Source: Candidatus Eiseniibacteriota bacterium
GTDB lineage: Bacteria; JAFGKV01
NCBI GenBank assembly: GCA_025453925.1
Contig: JALOPK010000144.1
Location: 1 to 8,063 of the forward strand
Direction of reading: 5' to 3'
Length of the DNA stretch: 8,063 nt
Part shown: positions 1-7,139 of the stretch, piece by piece
Position numbering within the stretch: the first letter of the stretch is position 1
Layout of the letters: each line of letters starts with the position of its first letter
Notes under the pieces: model-generated
Seen by the model: the letters and a program-made list of their open reading frames with translations, nothing else
Told to the model about the DNA's origin: nothing
Databases searched by the model: none
Position numbers and translations under genes: made by a program

Positions 1-937
1 CACGACCACCGGGGTTACGGCCGTCTCCCGGGTCGGCCGTAACCGGGGCCGGGTAAACACCACAGTCAGGGCTGTCACGCCGGCCATCACGAAAACGGCA
101 GGCAGCCAGACGGCTGCCCGATGCCGCCGCGGCAGTTGGCGCGAAGCGGAAGCGGATGGGCGAAGCAGCTCTCGCGCGGAAGCGACGTCTTGGGGCCTCT
201 GCTCCGGTCGCTTTTCCAGCAGCGCGGCAAGGAAACCCCGGGCTTCCTCCGGCACATCAGCCGGAAGGGAGGCGATGGGATCCGACTCCAGCAGGCCCCG
301 CACTGCCTCCTGGAATGTCTCGCCCGGAAACGCCCTCCGCCCCGCCAGCGCCTCGAAGAGCGTTGCGCCGAGGCTGAACAGGTCGGATCGGGCATCGGCG
401 GTGCCGCCCCGCAGAGTCTCGGGATCCATGTATGCCGGCGTTCCCACCAGCGTGTCGCTCTGGGTGGCGGCAGGACTCTGCACGAGCCGGGCGAGCCCCA
501 GGTCGGCCAACTTCGGGCCCTTGACGCTGAGCATGATGTTCGACGGCTTGATGTCGCGGTGGATGATCCCCGCGGTGTGGAGGGCCTCGAGCCCTTCCAG
601 CAGGGTGCGTGCGAGGGGCAAGAGCTCCTCCCAGGGAAGCGGACCTGCCGCCAGCCTCCGCGCCAGATCATGCCCTTCAACGTACTCGGACGCCAGATAG
701 AGCCTGCCTTCGTCTTCGCCGCAGTCGTAGACCCTGACAACGGCGGGATGGTCGATCTTCGCGAGCGCCTTCGCCTCCCGCTCGAATCGGGACCGGCGTT
801 CCGCCCAGCCCGGGCCGCCCGATGGAAGCACCTTCAGGAACACCTGGCGATCCAGCCGCGTGTGCACGGCTCGGTACGATAACGCCTGGCCGCTGTCGCC
901 CACCGGAGCGAGGATGCGGTAGGGGCCGATCGTCTCC

Positions 938-945
<8 letters not shown>
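1..945 (-). CDS. Membrane-anchored Ser/Thr protein kinase (Hanks type), C-terminus beyond window
   Basis: Reading leftwards from the ATG at 945 gives 315 open codons that leave the window with no stop, so the protein is partial. It is a PknB-like eukaryotic-type kinase that would phosphorylate Ser/Thr on partner proteins from the cytoplasmic face of the membrane. Visible motifs are a glycine loop (G16, G19, but Ala at 21 where a third Gly is usual), the ATP-binding Lys in VFLKVL (K38), the alpha-C Glu in FEREAKAL, the catalytic loop HRDIKPSN (129-136), DLG (148-150) in place of DFG, and GTPAYMDPE (168-176) in place of GTPxYMAPE. All catalytic residues are present, so it is probably active. 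A hydrophobic stretch at about 277-297 follows a basic patch and looks like one transmembrane helix, so a sensor or extracellular part may lie beyond the edge. The ATG overlaps the stop of the upstream activator gene (ATGGCTGA), which fixes the start and implies translational coupling. The kinase family call is firm; the substrate is inferred. Confidence 0.93.
13..44. repeat. Perfect 11-bp inverted repeat inside the kinase juxtamembrane region
   Basis: GGTTACGGCCG (13-23) and CGGCCGTAACC (34-44) are exact reverse complements around a 10-base spacer, and the short string ACCGGGG occurs at both outer sides. It lies in the kinase gene just after the transmembrane helix, coding for an Arg/Pro/Thr/Val linker. 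It could form a strong hairpin in mRNA or simply reflect Arg/Pro-rich GC-biased coding. Its function is unknown. Confidence 0.5.
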
Positions 946-2427
<1,482 letters not shown>

Positions 2428-2431
<4 letters not shown>

Positions 2432-3444
2432 GATACCACCTTGAATGCGGCCTCACGGGACCGTCCGGTGTTGCCGAAGGAGTCGATGGTGTGGAGTACC
2501 CAGTAGTAGGTGCCGGTGCTCAAGGCAGTGCCCACGACGGCGGAGTCGGTCAGCGCGGGGAAGAGGGAGCTCTCCCAGGCAGTGGCTTCCACCCCGCTGT
2601 CCACCCGTATGACGCGAGCTCGCAGCACGGAAGGGTATGCGGGAGCAGGCGGAATCCAGCGCAGTACGGGGCGCGGCCCGACCTCCTCGAGTCCCGACGG
2701 CGCGATGAGCGTGCCAACATCTCGAACCACTCGAACCAGCCTGATCACGCAAACCGCCGATGAGGCCGCCTGCTTGTCCCACGCCTGGAAGGTAAAGTCG
2801 GCGCCGACGAAGTCTTCCGCGTTGAACGGAAACTGCACGGCGTCGTCCAACGTAGCACGGAAACTCCCCGGGGTCAGCTCGGGCGAGAGCACAACGCGGA
2901 GGTTGCCTGCGGCGGTGCAGCAGACGCTGTCCAGGTCTCCCATCCCGTCGGCATCCTCCACCCGCGTGGTGAGGGTGATCCACTCCTCGTAGGGCTCCGG
3001 CCACCACCTCTCCTCATGCGTTGATGCAACCGACGCCTGCGTGATCGCCGGAAGGGCGTTCAGATAGAAAAGTTGGTGCTCGCGGGCCGGGCCCAACGGA
3101 GGGACAACAACACTGCAGGGGGCGAACATCCCCCCCGAGGTCACCACCATGACGGATTCCGGCGGGAGGTAGAGGAGCGCGAACGCACCGTCGGCATCCG
3201 TGCTGTCTACGAGACCGAATGCGGGCGCCGCAACGGGGACACCCTGCAGGGGGCGATGGGGAGCGAAGAGACTCATGACGTGACCGAACACGGGGGCGTA
3301 TCGCCCCGTCTCCGGATCCAGGGGATTGTCGCGCGGCGCATCGCCGCACGTGGCGAAGAGCGCCCCTGCCAACATCGTGACACAACAGGCGAGGGTCGGC
3401 CAGGCCTGCCGCCCGGACCCGTGAGGGCCACGGAAACAATTCAT
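2428..3444 (-). CDS. Predicted lipoprotein with carboxypeptidase-regulatory-like and FN3-like domains
   Basis: I take the ATG at 3444, giving 338 residues; the frame stays open further upstream (ATGs at 3483 and 3585), but only 3444 puts a normal signal sequence at the N-terminus. The start is a short basic region, a hydrophobic core (about 14-32) and Cys33 in ALFATCGD. The residue before the Cys is Thr, not the usual Gly/Ala/Ser, so the lipobox is imperfect. CGDAPRDNPLDPE after it is typical of outer-membrane lipoproteins in FCB-type bacteria. Residues about 51-116 (PLQGVPV...STDADGAFALLYLP) resemble a carboxypeptidase-D regulatory-like beta-sandwich. Residues about 156-241 contain VEDADGMGDLDSV, and about 257-338 (PVLRW...GTYYWVLHTIDSFGNTG) resemble a fibronectin type III domain. 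It has no catalytic motif that I recognise. It probably sits at the envelope and binds a protein or glycan. Being first in the operon with a sigma-54 activator and a membrane kinase, it may be the sensor or a target of that chain. The surface location is well supported; the role is inference. Confidence 0.85.
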
Positions 3445-3548
3445 GATGTCGTTCCCAGACCTTGCGACATTCTTACCCCACATGCGGCCGCCGGGCGGCA
3501 AGTCCAGTGCGTGCGCCGCCCGCGGCGGCTCGGCACGACCACGATGAA

Positions 3549-3575
3549 CCCCGGTTGATCCCGGTCTCAACGGGG
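3549..3575. repeat. Bulged inverted repeat upstream of the lipoprotein operon
   Basis: CCCC-G-GTTGA (3549-3558) pairs with TCAAC-GGGG (3567-3575) through nine base pairs with one bulged G and an eight-base loop. It lies about 105 bases upstream of the lipoprotein ATG. No T-run follows on either strand, so it is not a standard intrinsic terminator. It could be an operator or a leader structure. The evidence is structural only. Confidence 0.35.
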
Positions 3576-3722
3576 GACAACGCAAACAGCAAGTTCCTCC
3601 AACGTCAACCCCGTCAGCATCGCGGCCATCGCGCGTCCACCAGCCGGGCCGCCCAGCTCGAAGACTGCCCAGCCTTGGGCTGCTTGCCCCACGGCCTGTC
3701 GGACATCACTTTGGAGGGTCAT
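3567..3722 (-). CDS. Possible small protein of 51 residues, doubtful
   Basis: An ATG at 3722 opens a 51-codon frame ending in TGA at 3567, on the same strand as and upstream of the lipoprotein operon. The product begins MTLQSDVRQAVGQAAQG and is rich in Ala and Gly, with a mildly hydrophobic tail. There is no good ribosome binding site; the bases before the ATG only offer GGACGC. By my count about two thirds of third codon positions are G or C, close to what any random frame in this DNA would show, so codon use does not support it. It may be a leader peptide or noise. I recognise no family. Confidence 0.15.
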   Translation of the reverse strand: MTLQSDVRQAVGQAAQGWAVFELGGPAGGRAMAAMLTGLTLEELAVCVVPR

Positions 3723-3768
3723 GCGTCCGAGTCGTTGCGCACCGAGTTAACCAACACGGGATACTCAA

Positions 3769-4431
3769 ATGAAGTCCGGCCTGCTCATCTTCGATCTCGA
3801 CGGCACGCTGTTCCGCTCGGAGACCGTGACGGTCCCGGCCGTGCAGCGTGCATTCCGCGAGCATGGTCTCGTGGAGCCCTCGGCGCCTGAGATCTGCTGG
3901 TTTTTCGGCAAGCCGCACCGCGATTTTCAGGAATGGCTGGAATCGATCGTCCCTGGGTCCCTGGCCTCGGGCATTCTGGCTGCCGTGGATCGCCGTGAGC
4001 TGGAACTGGTGAGCGAAACAGGCGAGCTGTACGCCGGAGTCGCGGAGATGCTCACTGAGGCCCGGAAGCAGTTCACCCACCTGGCGATCTGCACCAACGG
4101 AGAGCGGGAGTACGTCGCCCGGGTGCTGAGTACGTCCGGATTGCTCCCGTTCTTCGATCGCATCAGATACCGCGAATCCCCGGTTGACACGAAGGCTGCC
4201 ATGGTCGCCGAGTTACTGTCGACCCTCGACGCGAGGCCCGCCTTCGTCATCGGTGACCGGTCGGAGGACATCGATGCCGCCCATGCCAACGGCATTCTCG
4301 CCATCGGAGCGCGCTATGGGTACGGCACGGTCGGAGAACTGGCGACTGCTGATGCGACCATTCAGACCCCACTGTCGCTGCTGGAAGTACTCTCGTTCAT
4401 GATGCTGCCGCGGAAGTTCCCCGGACCATGA
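3769..4431 (+). CDS. HAD-superfamily hydrolase, phosphoglycolate-phosphatase-like
   Basis: This 220-residue protein has all four HAD motifs: DLDGT (9-13, nucleophile D9 and acid/base D11), Thr109 in AICTNG, Lys142 in DTKAAM, and GDRSEDIDAA (162-171) with the metal-binding acids. The roughly 70 residues between motifs I and II form a helical C1-type cap as in the Gph/beta-phosphoglucomutase branch, so it should remove phosphate from a small soluble metabolite in the cytoplasm using magnesium. The substrate cannot be read from the sequence. The length is normal for the family. The start is the first ATG with an immediate FDLDGT strand after it; the preceding Shine-Dalgarno is weak (GGGA, 3758-3761). 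The TGA overlaps the ATG of the methyltransferase gene by four bases (ATGA), so the two are translated together and may act on one pathway. Confidence 0.93.
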   Translation: MKSGLLIFDLDGTLFRSETVTVPAVQRAFREHGLVEPSAPEICWFFGKPHRDFQEWLESIVPGSLASGILAAVDRRELELVSETGELYAGVAEMLTEARKQFTHLAICTNGEREYVARVLSTSGLLPFFDRIRYRESPVDTKAAMVAELLSTLDARPAFVIGDRSEDIDAAHANGILAIGARYGYGTVGELATADATIQTPLSLLEVLSFMMLPRKFPGP

Positions 4432-5183
4432 TAGACTACGACAAGCTCGCCGCAGACTATGCGGCACACCGAACTGTCCACCCGGGGGTACTCGCCGAAC
4501 TCCTGGAGGCCATCAACGAGCAGGACGCTTCGCGCATCATGGAGGTGGGCTGCGGCACGGGGAACTACATCCGGACCATTGGGGAAGGGCGCGCTGTGCA
4601 GTGCGTGGGGATCGACCCCTCGGAGGGCATGCTCCGGCAGGCCCGGAAGCGGGCGCCGGGCATCGAGTTCCTGGCCGGGACTGCAGAGACCCTCGACTTC
4701 GACCCTGATTTCTTCGACCTCGTCTTCTCAGTCGACGTGATCCACCATGTCGGGGATCGGATGGCGTTCTTTCGAGGCGAAGAGCGAGTACTGCGGCCGG
4801 GAGGAAGGATCTGCACGGTCACCGATTCCGAAGACATCATCCGCCGACGGGAGCCGCTGGTCAGATACTTCCCTGAAACCGTCGATGTCGAGCTGCGCCG
4901 CTACCCCGGCATTCCCGTGCTGGAGCGCGAGATGGTCGAAGCGGGATTCACCGGCATCCGCGAATCCCGGGTCGAGGCATCCCATTCCCTTTCGATCATT
5001 GGTCCTTATCGCGACAGGGTCTTCTCCTCACTCCTCTTGATCTCGGAGGCCGCCTTCCTGCGGGGTATCGCCCGAATGGAAGAGGATCTGGCGCGCGGCC
5101 CCATCCCCTGCGTGTCACGCTATGCGCTGATCTGGGGTCGTGCCGGGGGACCGCGGCCACCAAGTTCTGGGTTCAGAGGGTGA
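4428..5183 (+). CDS. Class I SAM-dependent methyltransferase (UbiE/Methyltransf_11 type)
   Basis: The 251-residue product has the Rossmann methyltransferase core. Motif I MEVGCGTGNY (38-47) binds S-adenosylmethionine, the acidic end of strand 2 is VGIDPSEGML (60-69), motif II is FDLVFSVDVIHHVGD (96-110), and post-II is LRPGGRICTVTD (122-133). The part after about residue 135 (REPLVRYFPE...SRVEASHSLSIIGPY) is where substrate would bind and I do not recognise a specific subfamily. It probably methylates a small cytoplasmic molecule. The last 15 residues are Gly/Pro/Arg-rich and look like an unstructured tail. The start overlaps the HAD stop in ATGA, so expression is coupled to the phosphatase. 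No dedicated promoter is visible between them. The fold is certain; the substrate is unknown. Confidence 0.93.
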   Translation: MIDYDKLAADYAAHRTVHPGVLAELLEAINEQDASRIMEVGCGTGNYIRTIGEGRAVQCVGIDPSEGMLRQARKRAPGIEFLAGTAETLDFDPDFFDLVFSVDVIHHVGDRMAFFRGEERVLRPGGRICTVTDSEDIIRRREPLVRYFPETVDVELRRYPGIPVLEREMVEAGFTGIRESRVEASHSLSIIGPYRDRVFSSLLLISEAAFLRGIARMEEDLARGPIPCVSRYALIWGRAGGPRPPSSGFRG

Positions 5184-5204
5184 TGAGAGGCAAGGGCCCC
5201 TCAT
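5183..5204 (+). terminator. Weak hairpin at the methyltransferase stop codon
   Basis: ATGAG (5183-5187) pairs with CTCAT (5200-5204), followed by one mismatch and two further G-C pairs around a six-base loop. It starts at the last base of the methyltransferase stop codon. There is no T-tract after it, so termination is only a possibility. Confidence 0.25.
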
Positions 5205-5264
5205 GCGACTGGCCAGCGGGAGGCAGCGGTGACTTTGGAGCCGAGGAAACACATGTCATGGCAG

Positions 5265-5284
5265 CTATTCTAATATTAGAATAG
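5265..5284. promoter_or_regulatory. Perfect 20-bp AT-rich palindrome, likely operator
   Basis: CTATTCTAATATTAGAATAG is a perfect dyad with no spacer, 16 of 20 bases A/T in an otherwise GC-rich window. Such an island is what a dimeric repressor or Fur/PerR/MarR-like regulator would bind. The inner TTCTAATATTAGAA loosely resembles a PerR-type box but lacks the central spacer base. It lies 82 bases after the methyltransferase stop and 315 bases before the PhzF start. The bound protein is not identifiable, and a weak RNA hairpin is the alternative. Confidence 0.5.
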
Positions 5285-5315
5285 TCTCTGTGACGACCGA
5301 GTCTGATGCGAAGAG

Positions 5316-5349
5316 TTCGAGGTGCACTCGACTCCCGTTCGACCTCGAA
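5316..5349. repeat. 8-bp inverted repeat
   Basis: TTCGAGGT (5316-5323) and ACCTCGAA (5342-5349) are exact reverse complements separated by 18 bases. It is part of the dyad cluster in the spacer before the PhzF-family gene. No function can be assigned. Confidence 0.35.
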
Positions 5350-5358
5350 TCGCCCTGT

Positions 5359-5370
5359 CCGGCATGCCGG
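5359..5370. repeat. 12-bp perfect palindrome
   Basis: CCGGCATGCCGG is a perfect GC-rich palindrome with no spacer, 75 bases after the AT-rich palindrome. Short GC palindromes are common in GC-rich DNA, so it is weak evidence on its own. Confidence 0.3.
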
Positions 5371-5588
5371 TTGATACGAGAATGGGCGAGTTGTGCGCAG
5401 ATGCCCGTGTGAGGACGACACGACCACCCGGGGTGCGAGGCAGGGACTCGGCCGATGGCCCGGCGACACGTGCAACCCGTGTGGCCCGGGGGCAGTGCGA
5501 ATTGAGAACGAGTGTGCCGTCACTTCAGGCGACGGCGGAGGACAGGACCATAGGTACCTGGTGCAGCCACGACAGCCACCGACCAAGC

Positions 5589-5595
5589 GAGGAGG
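5589..5595 (+). promoter_or_regulatory. Strong Shine-Dalgarno GAGGAGG fixing the PhzF-family start
   Basis: GAGGAGG lies four bases before the ATG at 5600. The same frame is open back to an ATG at 5393, but that extension is Cys/Arg/Pro-rich and unrelated to PhzF. This site therefore decides the start. Confidence 0.85.
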
Positions 5596-5599
5596 CACA

Positions 5600-6391
5600 A
5601 TGGCATTGAAGATCTTCCAAGTCGATGCATTCACCAGCGAGCCGTTCAAAGGGAATCCCGCTGGCGTCTGTCTGCTCGACGGCCCGTACGACGATGAGTT
5701 CCGTCAGAATGTCGCCCGCGAGATGAACCTGTCGGAAACCGCATTCCCTTTGAGAGAAGACGAAGGCTTCCGCCTGCGGTGGTTCACCCCGGCGGTAGAG
5801 GTCGCGCTGTGCGGACACGCCACATTGGCCACCTCCCATGTCCTGTGGGAGGAGGGAATCGTACCCCTGCAGACGCCCATCCGCTACTTTACGAAAAGCG
5901 GTGAGCTACGGGCAGCCAGGCGCGACGGGCTGATCGAGCTGGACTTCCCCGTCAAGCTGGAGCAGACAGTGGAGGCTCCCGAGAGCCTGATTCGGGCAAT
6001 GGGTGTCATGCCTCGCTACGTGGGGCGCAACCAGTTCGACTACCTATTCCTGCTCGACAACGAAGCGACTGTGCGCAAGGTCTCACCCGACTTCCGTCTC
6101 CTCCGCGGCGCCGGCGCCCGGGGGATCATGGTGACTGCGCCTTCCGACTCCTCCGAGTTCGACTTCGTGTCGCGCTTCTTCGCGCCGGGAGCGGGCATCG
6201 ACGAGGACCCGGTCACGGGTTCTGCTCACTGCTGCCTCGGTCCGTTCTGGGCGGCCCGGCTCGGCAAGACAGAACTCCGCGCCTACCAGGCGTCGGCGCG
6301 CGGCGGGGAGCTTCTCGTCCGCGTGGCCGGCGATCGAGTCCTTCTGGCGGGGCATGCCGTGACGGTGCTGCGCGGGGAACTGGTGGCGTAG
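5600..6391 (+). CDS. PhzF-family isomerase (phenazine biosynthesis-like protein)
   Basis: The 263-residue protein belongs to the PhzF/diaminopimelate-epimerase-fold family of cofactor-free isomerases. Characteristic parts are the N-terminal FQVDAFTSEPFKGNPAGVC (6-24), NLSETAF (43-49) with Glu46 at the position of the catalytic Glu of PhzF, RWFTPAVEVALCGHATLA (60-77), and DEDPVTGSAHCCLGPFW (201-217), which forms part of the active site in the second half. The length is slightly short for the family (usually about 260-300). True PhzF acts on trans-2,3-dihydro-3-hydroxyanthranilate, but no other phenazine gene is in the window, so a role in phenazine synthesis is not supported; most relatives have unknown substrates. 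It stands alone, with a 416-base spacer before it and 227 bases after it. The family is certain; the reaction is unknown. Confidence 0.94.
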   Translation: MALKIFQVDAFTSEPFKGNPAGVCLLDGPYDDEFRQNVAREMNLSETAFPLREDEGFRLRWFTPAVEVALCGHATLATSHVLWEEGIVPLQTPIRYFTKSGELRAARRDGLIELDFPVKLEQTVEAPESLIRAMGVMPRYVGRNQFDYLFLLDNEATVRKVSPDFRLLRGAGARGIMVTAPSDSSEFDFVSRFFAPGAGIDEDPVTGSAHCCLGPFWAARLGKTELRAYQASARGGELLVRVAGDRVLLAGHAVTVLRGELVA

Positions 6392-6411
6392 AGGCGCGGT
6401 CGGCGCGAGTT

Positions 6412-6449
6412 CGAAACCCAAAGCACGAAATCCGAAACGAACGAGCGAA
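6412..6449. repeat. Short CGAA-repeat tract
   Basis: Five copies of CGAA occur in 38 bases (6412, 6426, 6433, 6438, 6446), in the style CGAAATCCGAAACGAACGAG. It starts 20 bases after the PhzF-family stop. Similar CGAAATCCGAAA-like strings are familiar to me from intergenic repeats of environmental bacteria, but I cannot verify that here. No coding function is evident. Confidence 0.4.
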
Positions 6450-6488
6450 GGGCTGCAGAACGCGGGAGTGAGTGCGCCGTCGGAACCT

Positions 6489-6517
6489 CAAGGCCTCTGT
6501 CACCCGGCGAGGCCTTG
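6489..6517. terminator. 9-bp GC-rich hairpin, possible terminator
   Basis: CAAGGCCTC (6489-6497) and GAGGCCTTG (6509-6517) are perfect reverse complements with an 11-base loop. It lies about 100 bases after the PhzF-family stop and is the strongest hairpin between that gene and the next. No T-run follows, so a factor-independent terminator of the classical kind is not shown. Its right arm overlaps the left arm of the REP-like repeat. Confidence 0.4.
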
Positions 6518-6591
6518 TGGGAGCGGCTTCGGTTGCGATCTGAATCGATCATTCCGCCTCGCTCAAACGTGGCTGAAGCCACTCACACAGG
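6513..6591. repeat. REP-like imperfect inverted repeat
   Basis: The left arm (6513-6539) contains GTGGGAGCGGCTTCGGTTGCGA and the right arm (6566-6591) contains GTGGCTGAAGCCACTCACACAGG, which is its imperfect reverse complement, with 26 bases between. The GTGGGAGCGGCTTC...GAAGCC...CACA pattern closely resembles the REP/BIME elements spread by REP-associated tyrosine transposases (Y1_Tnp type). No transposase is present in the window. It ends 18 bases before the ribosome binding site of the next gene, so it lies in that gene's leader or promoter. Confidence 0.55.
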
Positions 6592-6618
6592 CGAGCGTCT
6601 TCCACTCTTGGAGGTTCC

Positions 6619-7086
6619 ATGGATCCGCATGAGCATGCAATCGCGGCGTTTGACCAGGGGTTCAACTGCGCCGAGTCGGTGCTGACGGCTTTGTGCACCG
6701 CCGCGGGGCGCGATGTGGGTGAGTTGCGTCGTCTGGCCACCCCGTTCGGTTCAGGCATTTCCCGCCGGGGAACGGTGTGCGGCTGCCTGTCGGGTGCCGC
6801 CATGGCGATCGGCCTGCTGGCCGGGCGCTCAACACCCGAGGATGCCGAGGGGAAGGAGCGCGCCTATGGCATGGTCGAGAGACTCCTGGGGCTGTTTGAG
6901 CGTACTTATGGAAGCACGGAGTGTCGCACGCTGACCGGTCTCGACTTCCACGATCCCGCGGCAGTGGGACGATTCAGGGAAGACATCAGAGGTCGCGTCT
7001 GCGTCCCCGCCATTCGATTCACCGTGGAGAACGCACTCAGCGAATTGCGCGCCGCAGGCATTGCGATGCGGATAGGGCTCGAGTAG
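6619..7086 (+). CDS. C_GCAxxG_C_C family putative redox protein
   Basis: The 155-residue protein matches the C_GCAxxG_C_C family of putative redox-active proteins, known for conserved cysteines and a CGAxxG motif. Seen here are FNCAESVL (15-22, Cys17), ATPFGSGISRRGTVCGCLSGAAMAIGL (40-66) with Cys54, GSTECRTLTGLD (98-109, Cys102) and RVCVPAIRFTVENA (126-139, Cys128). The usual CGAxxG reads CGCLSG, so there is an extra Cys56 making a CxC pair, plus Cys26. The cysteines may bind a metal or cycle as thiols; no substrate is established for the family. There is no signal peptide, so it is cytoplasmic. The start is set by GGAGG at 6610-6614, four bases before the ATG. The next gene follows 53 bases later on the same strand, probably in one transcript. 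The family is confident; the function is unknown. Confidence 0.9.
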   Translation: MDPHEHAIAAFDQGFNCAESVLTALCTAAGRDVGELRRLATPFGSGISRRGTVCGCLSGAAMAIGLLAGRSTPEDAEGKERAYGMVERLLGLFERTYGSTECRTLTGLDFHDPAAVGRFREDIRGRVCVPAIRFTVENALSELRAAGIAMRIGLE

Positions 7087-7124
7087 ATGCCCCGTATGAG
7101 CAGGATGGTCGCCCAATTGTCAAT

Positions 7125-7130
7125 CGGAGG
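7125..7130 (+). promoter_or_regulatory. Shine-Dalgarno CGGAGG fixing the start of the isomerase-like gene
   Basis: CGGAGG ends nine bases before the ATG at 7140. The frame is open back to 6921 inside the preceding gene, so this site and the MKLLALEK start of the fold decide that translation begins at 7140. Confidence 0.7.
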
Positions 7131-7139
7131 TACTGCGCC

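Larger units (their letters stand above)
3445..3768. other. Divergent intergenic region between the lipoprotein operon and the HAD gene
   Basis: These 324 bases separate two divergent operons and should hold both promoters. I could not identify a convincing -35/-10 pair or a sigma-54 GG-N10-GC element on either strand. For the leftward operon a weak GGGA lies about 10 bases before the ATG at 3444. For the rightward operon a GATACT (3760-3765) lies only four bases before the HAD ATG. If that is a -10 element the transcript would be almost leaderless; it may equally be chance. A bulged hairpin (3549-3575) and one possible small leftward ORF (3567-3722) are listed separately. Confidence 0.6.
5184..5599. 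other. 416-base gene-free region with several dyads
   Basis: No frame on either strand across this stretch looks like a protein: the open frames are Arg/Pro/Cys-rich shadows with no domain and no ribosome binding site. It holds a perfect 20-bp AT-rich palindrome (5265-5284), an 8-bp inverted repeat (5316-5349) and a 12-bp GC palindrome (5359-5370), all within about 110 bases. The remaining part (about 5371-5580) shows nothing I can name until the phzF-family ribosome binding site. GTTCGA strings here recall a tRNA T-loop, but no T-stem can be formed. A long leader, a small RNA gene or gene decay are all possible. Confidence 0.5.

Noticed and set aside
87-740. Minus-strand open frame of 217 codons starting at 740
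   Set aside because: It overlaps the kinase gene in another frame, is Ser/Arg/Trp-rich and has no domain; the kinase frame carries all the motifs.
2453-3007. Minus-strand frame of 184 codons within the lipoprotein gene
   Set aside because: It is an Arg/Gly/His-rich shadow; the lipoprotein frame has a signal sequence and beta-sandwich domains and couples to the activator start.
3711-3726. Possible sigma-54 promoter around TTGGAGGGTCATGCGT
   Set aside because: The GG and GC dinucleotides are not ten bases apart, so the essential -24/-12 geometry fails.
5311-5350. tRNA-like GTTCGA strings
   Set aside because: Neither GTTCGA can be placed in a T-arm with a paired five-base stem, and no acceptor stem is found.
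5393-5599. N-terminal extension of the PhzF-family protein by 69 codons
   Set aside because: The extension is Cys/Arg/Pro-rich and unlike the family; the GAGGAGG site four bases before 5600 and the MALKIFQVDAF start decide otherwise.
5322-5609. Plus-strand frame of 95 codons in the same spacer
   Set aside because: It has no Shine-Dalgarno site, its composition looks like random GC-rich DNA, and it overlaps the well-placed PhzF-family start.
5173-5649. Minus-strand frame of 158 codons across the spacer before the PhzF-family gene
   Set aside because: It overlaps the PhzF start, is Pro/Ser/Arg-rich, shows no domain and no ribosome binding site.
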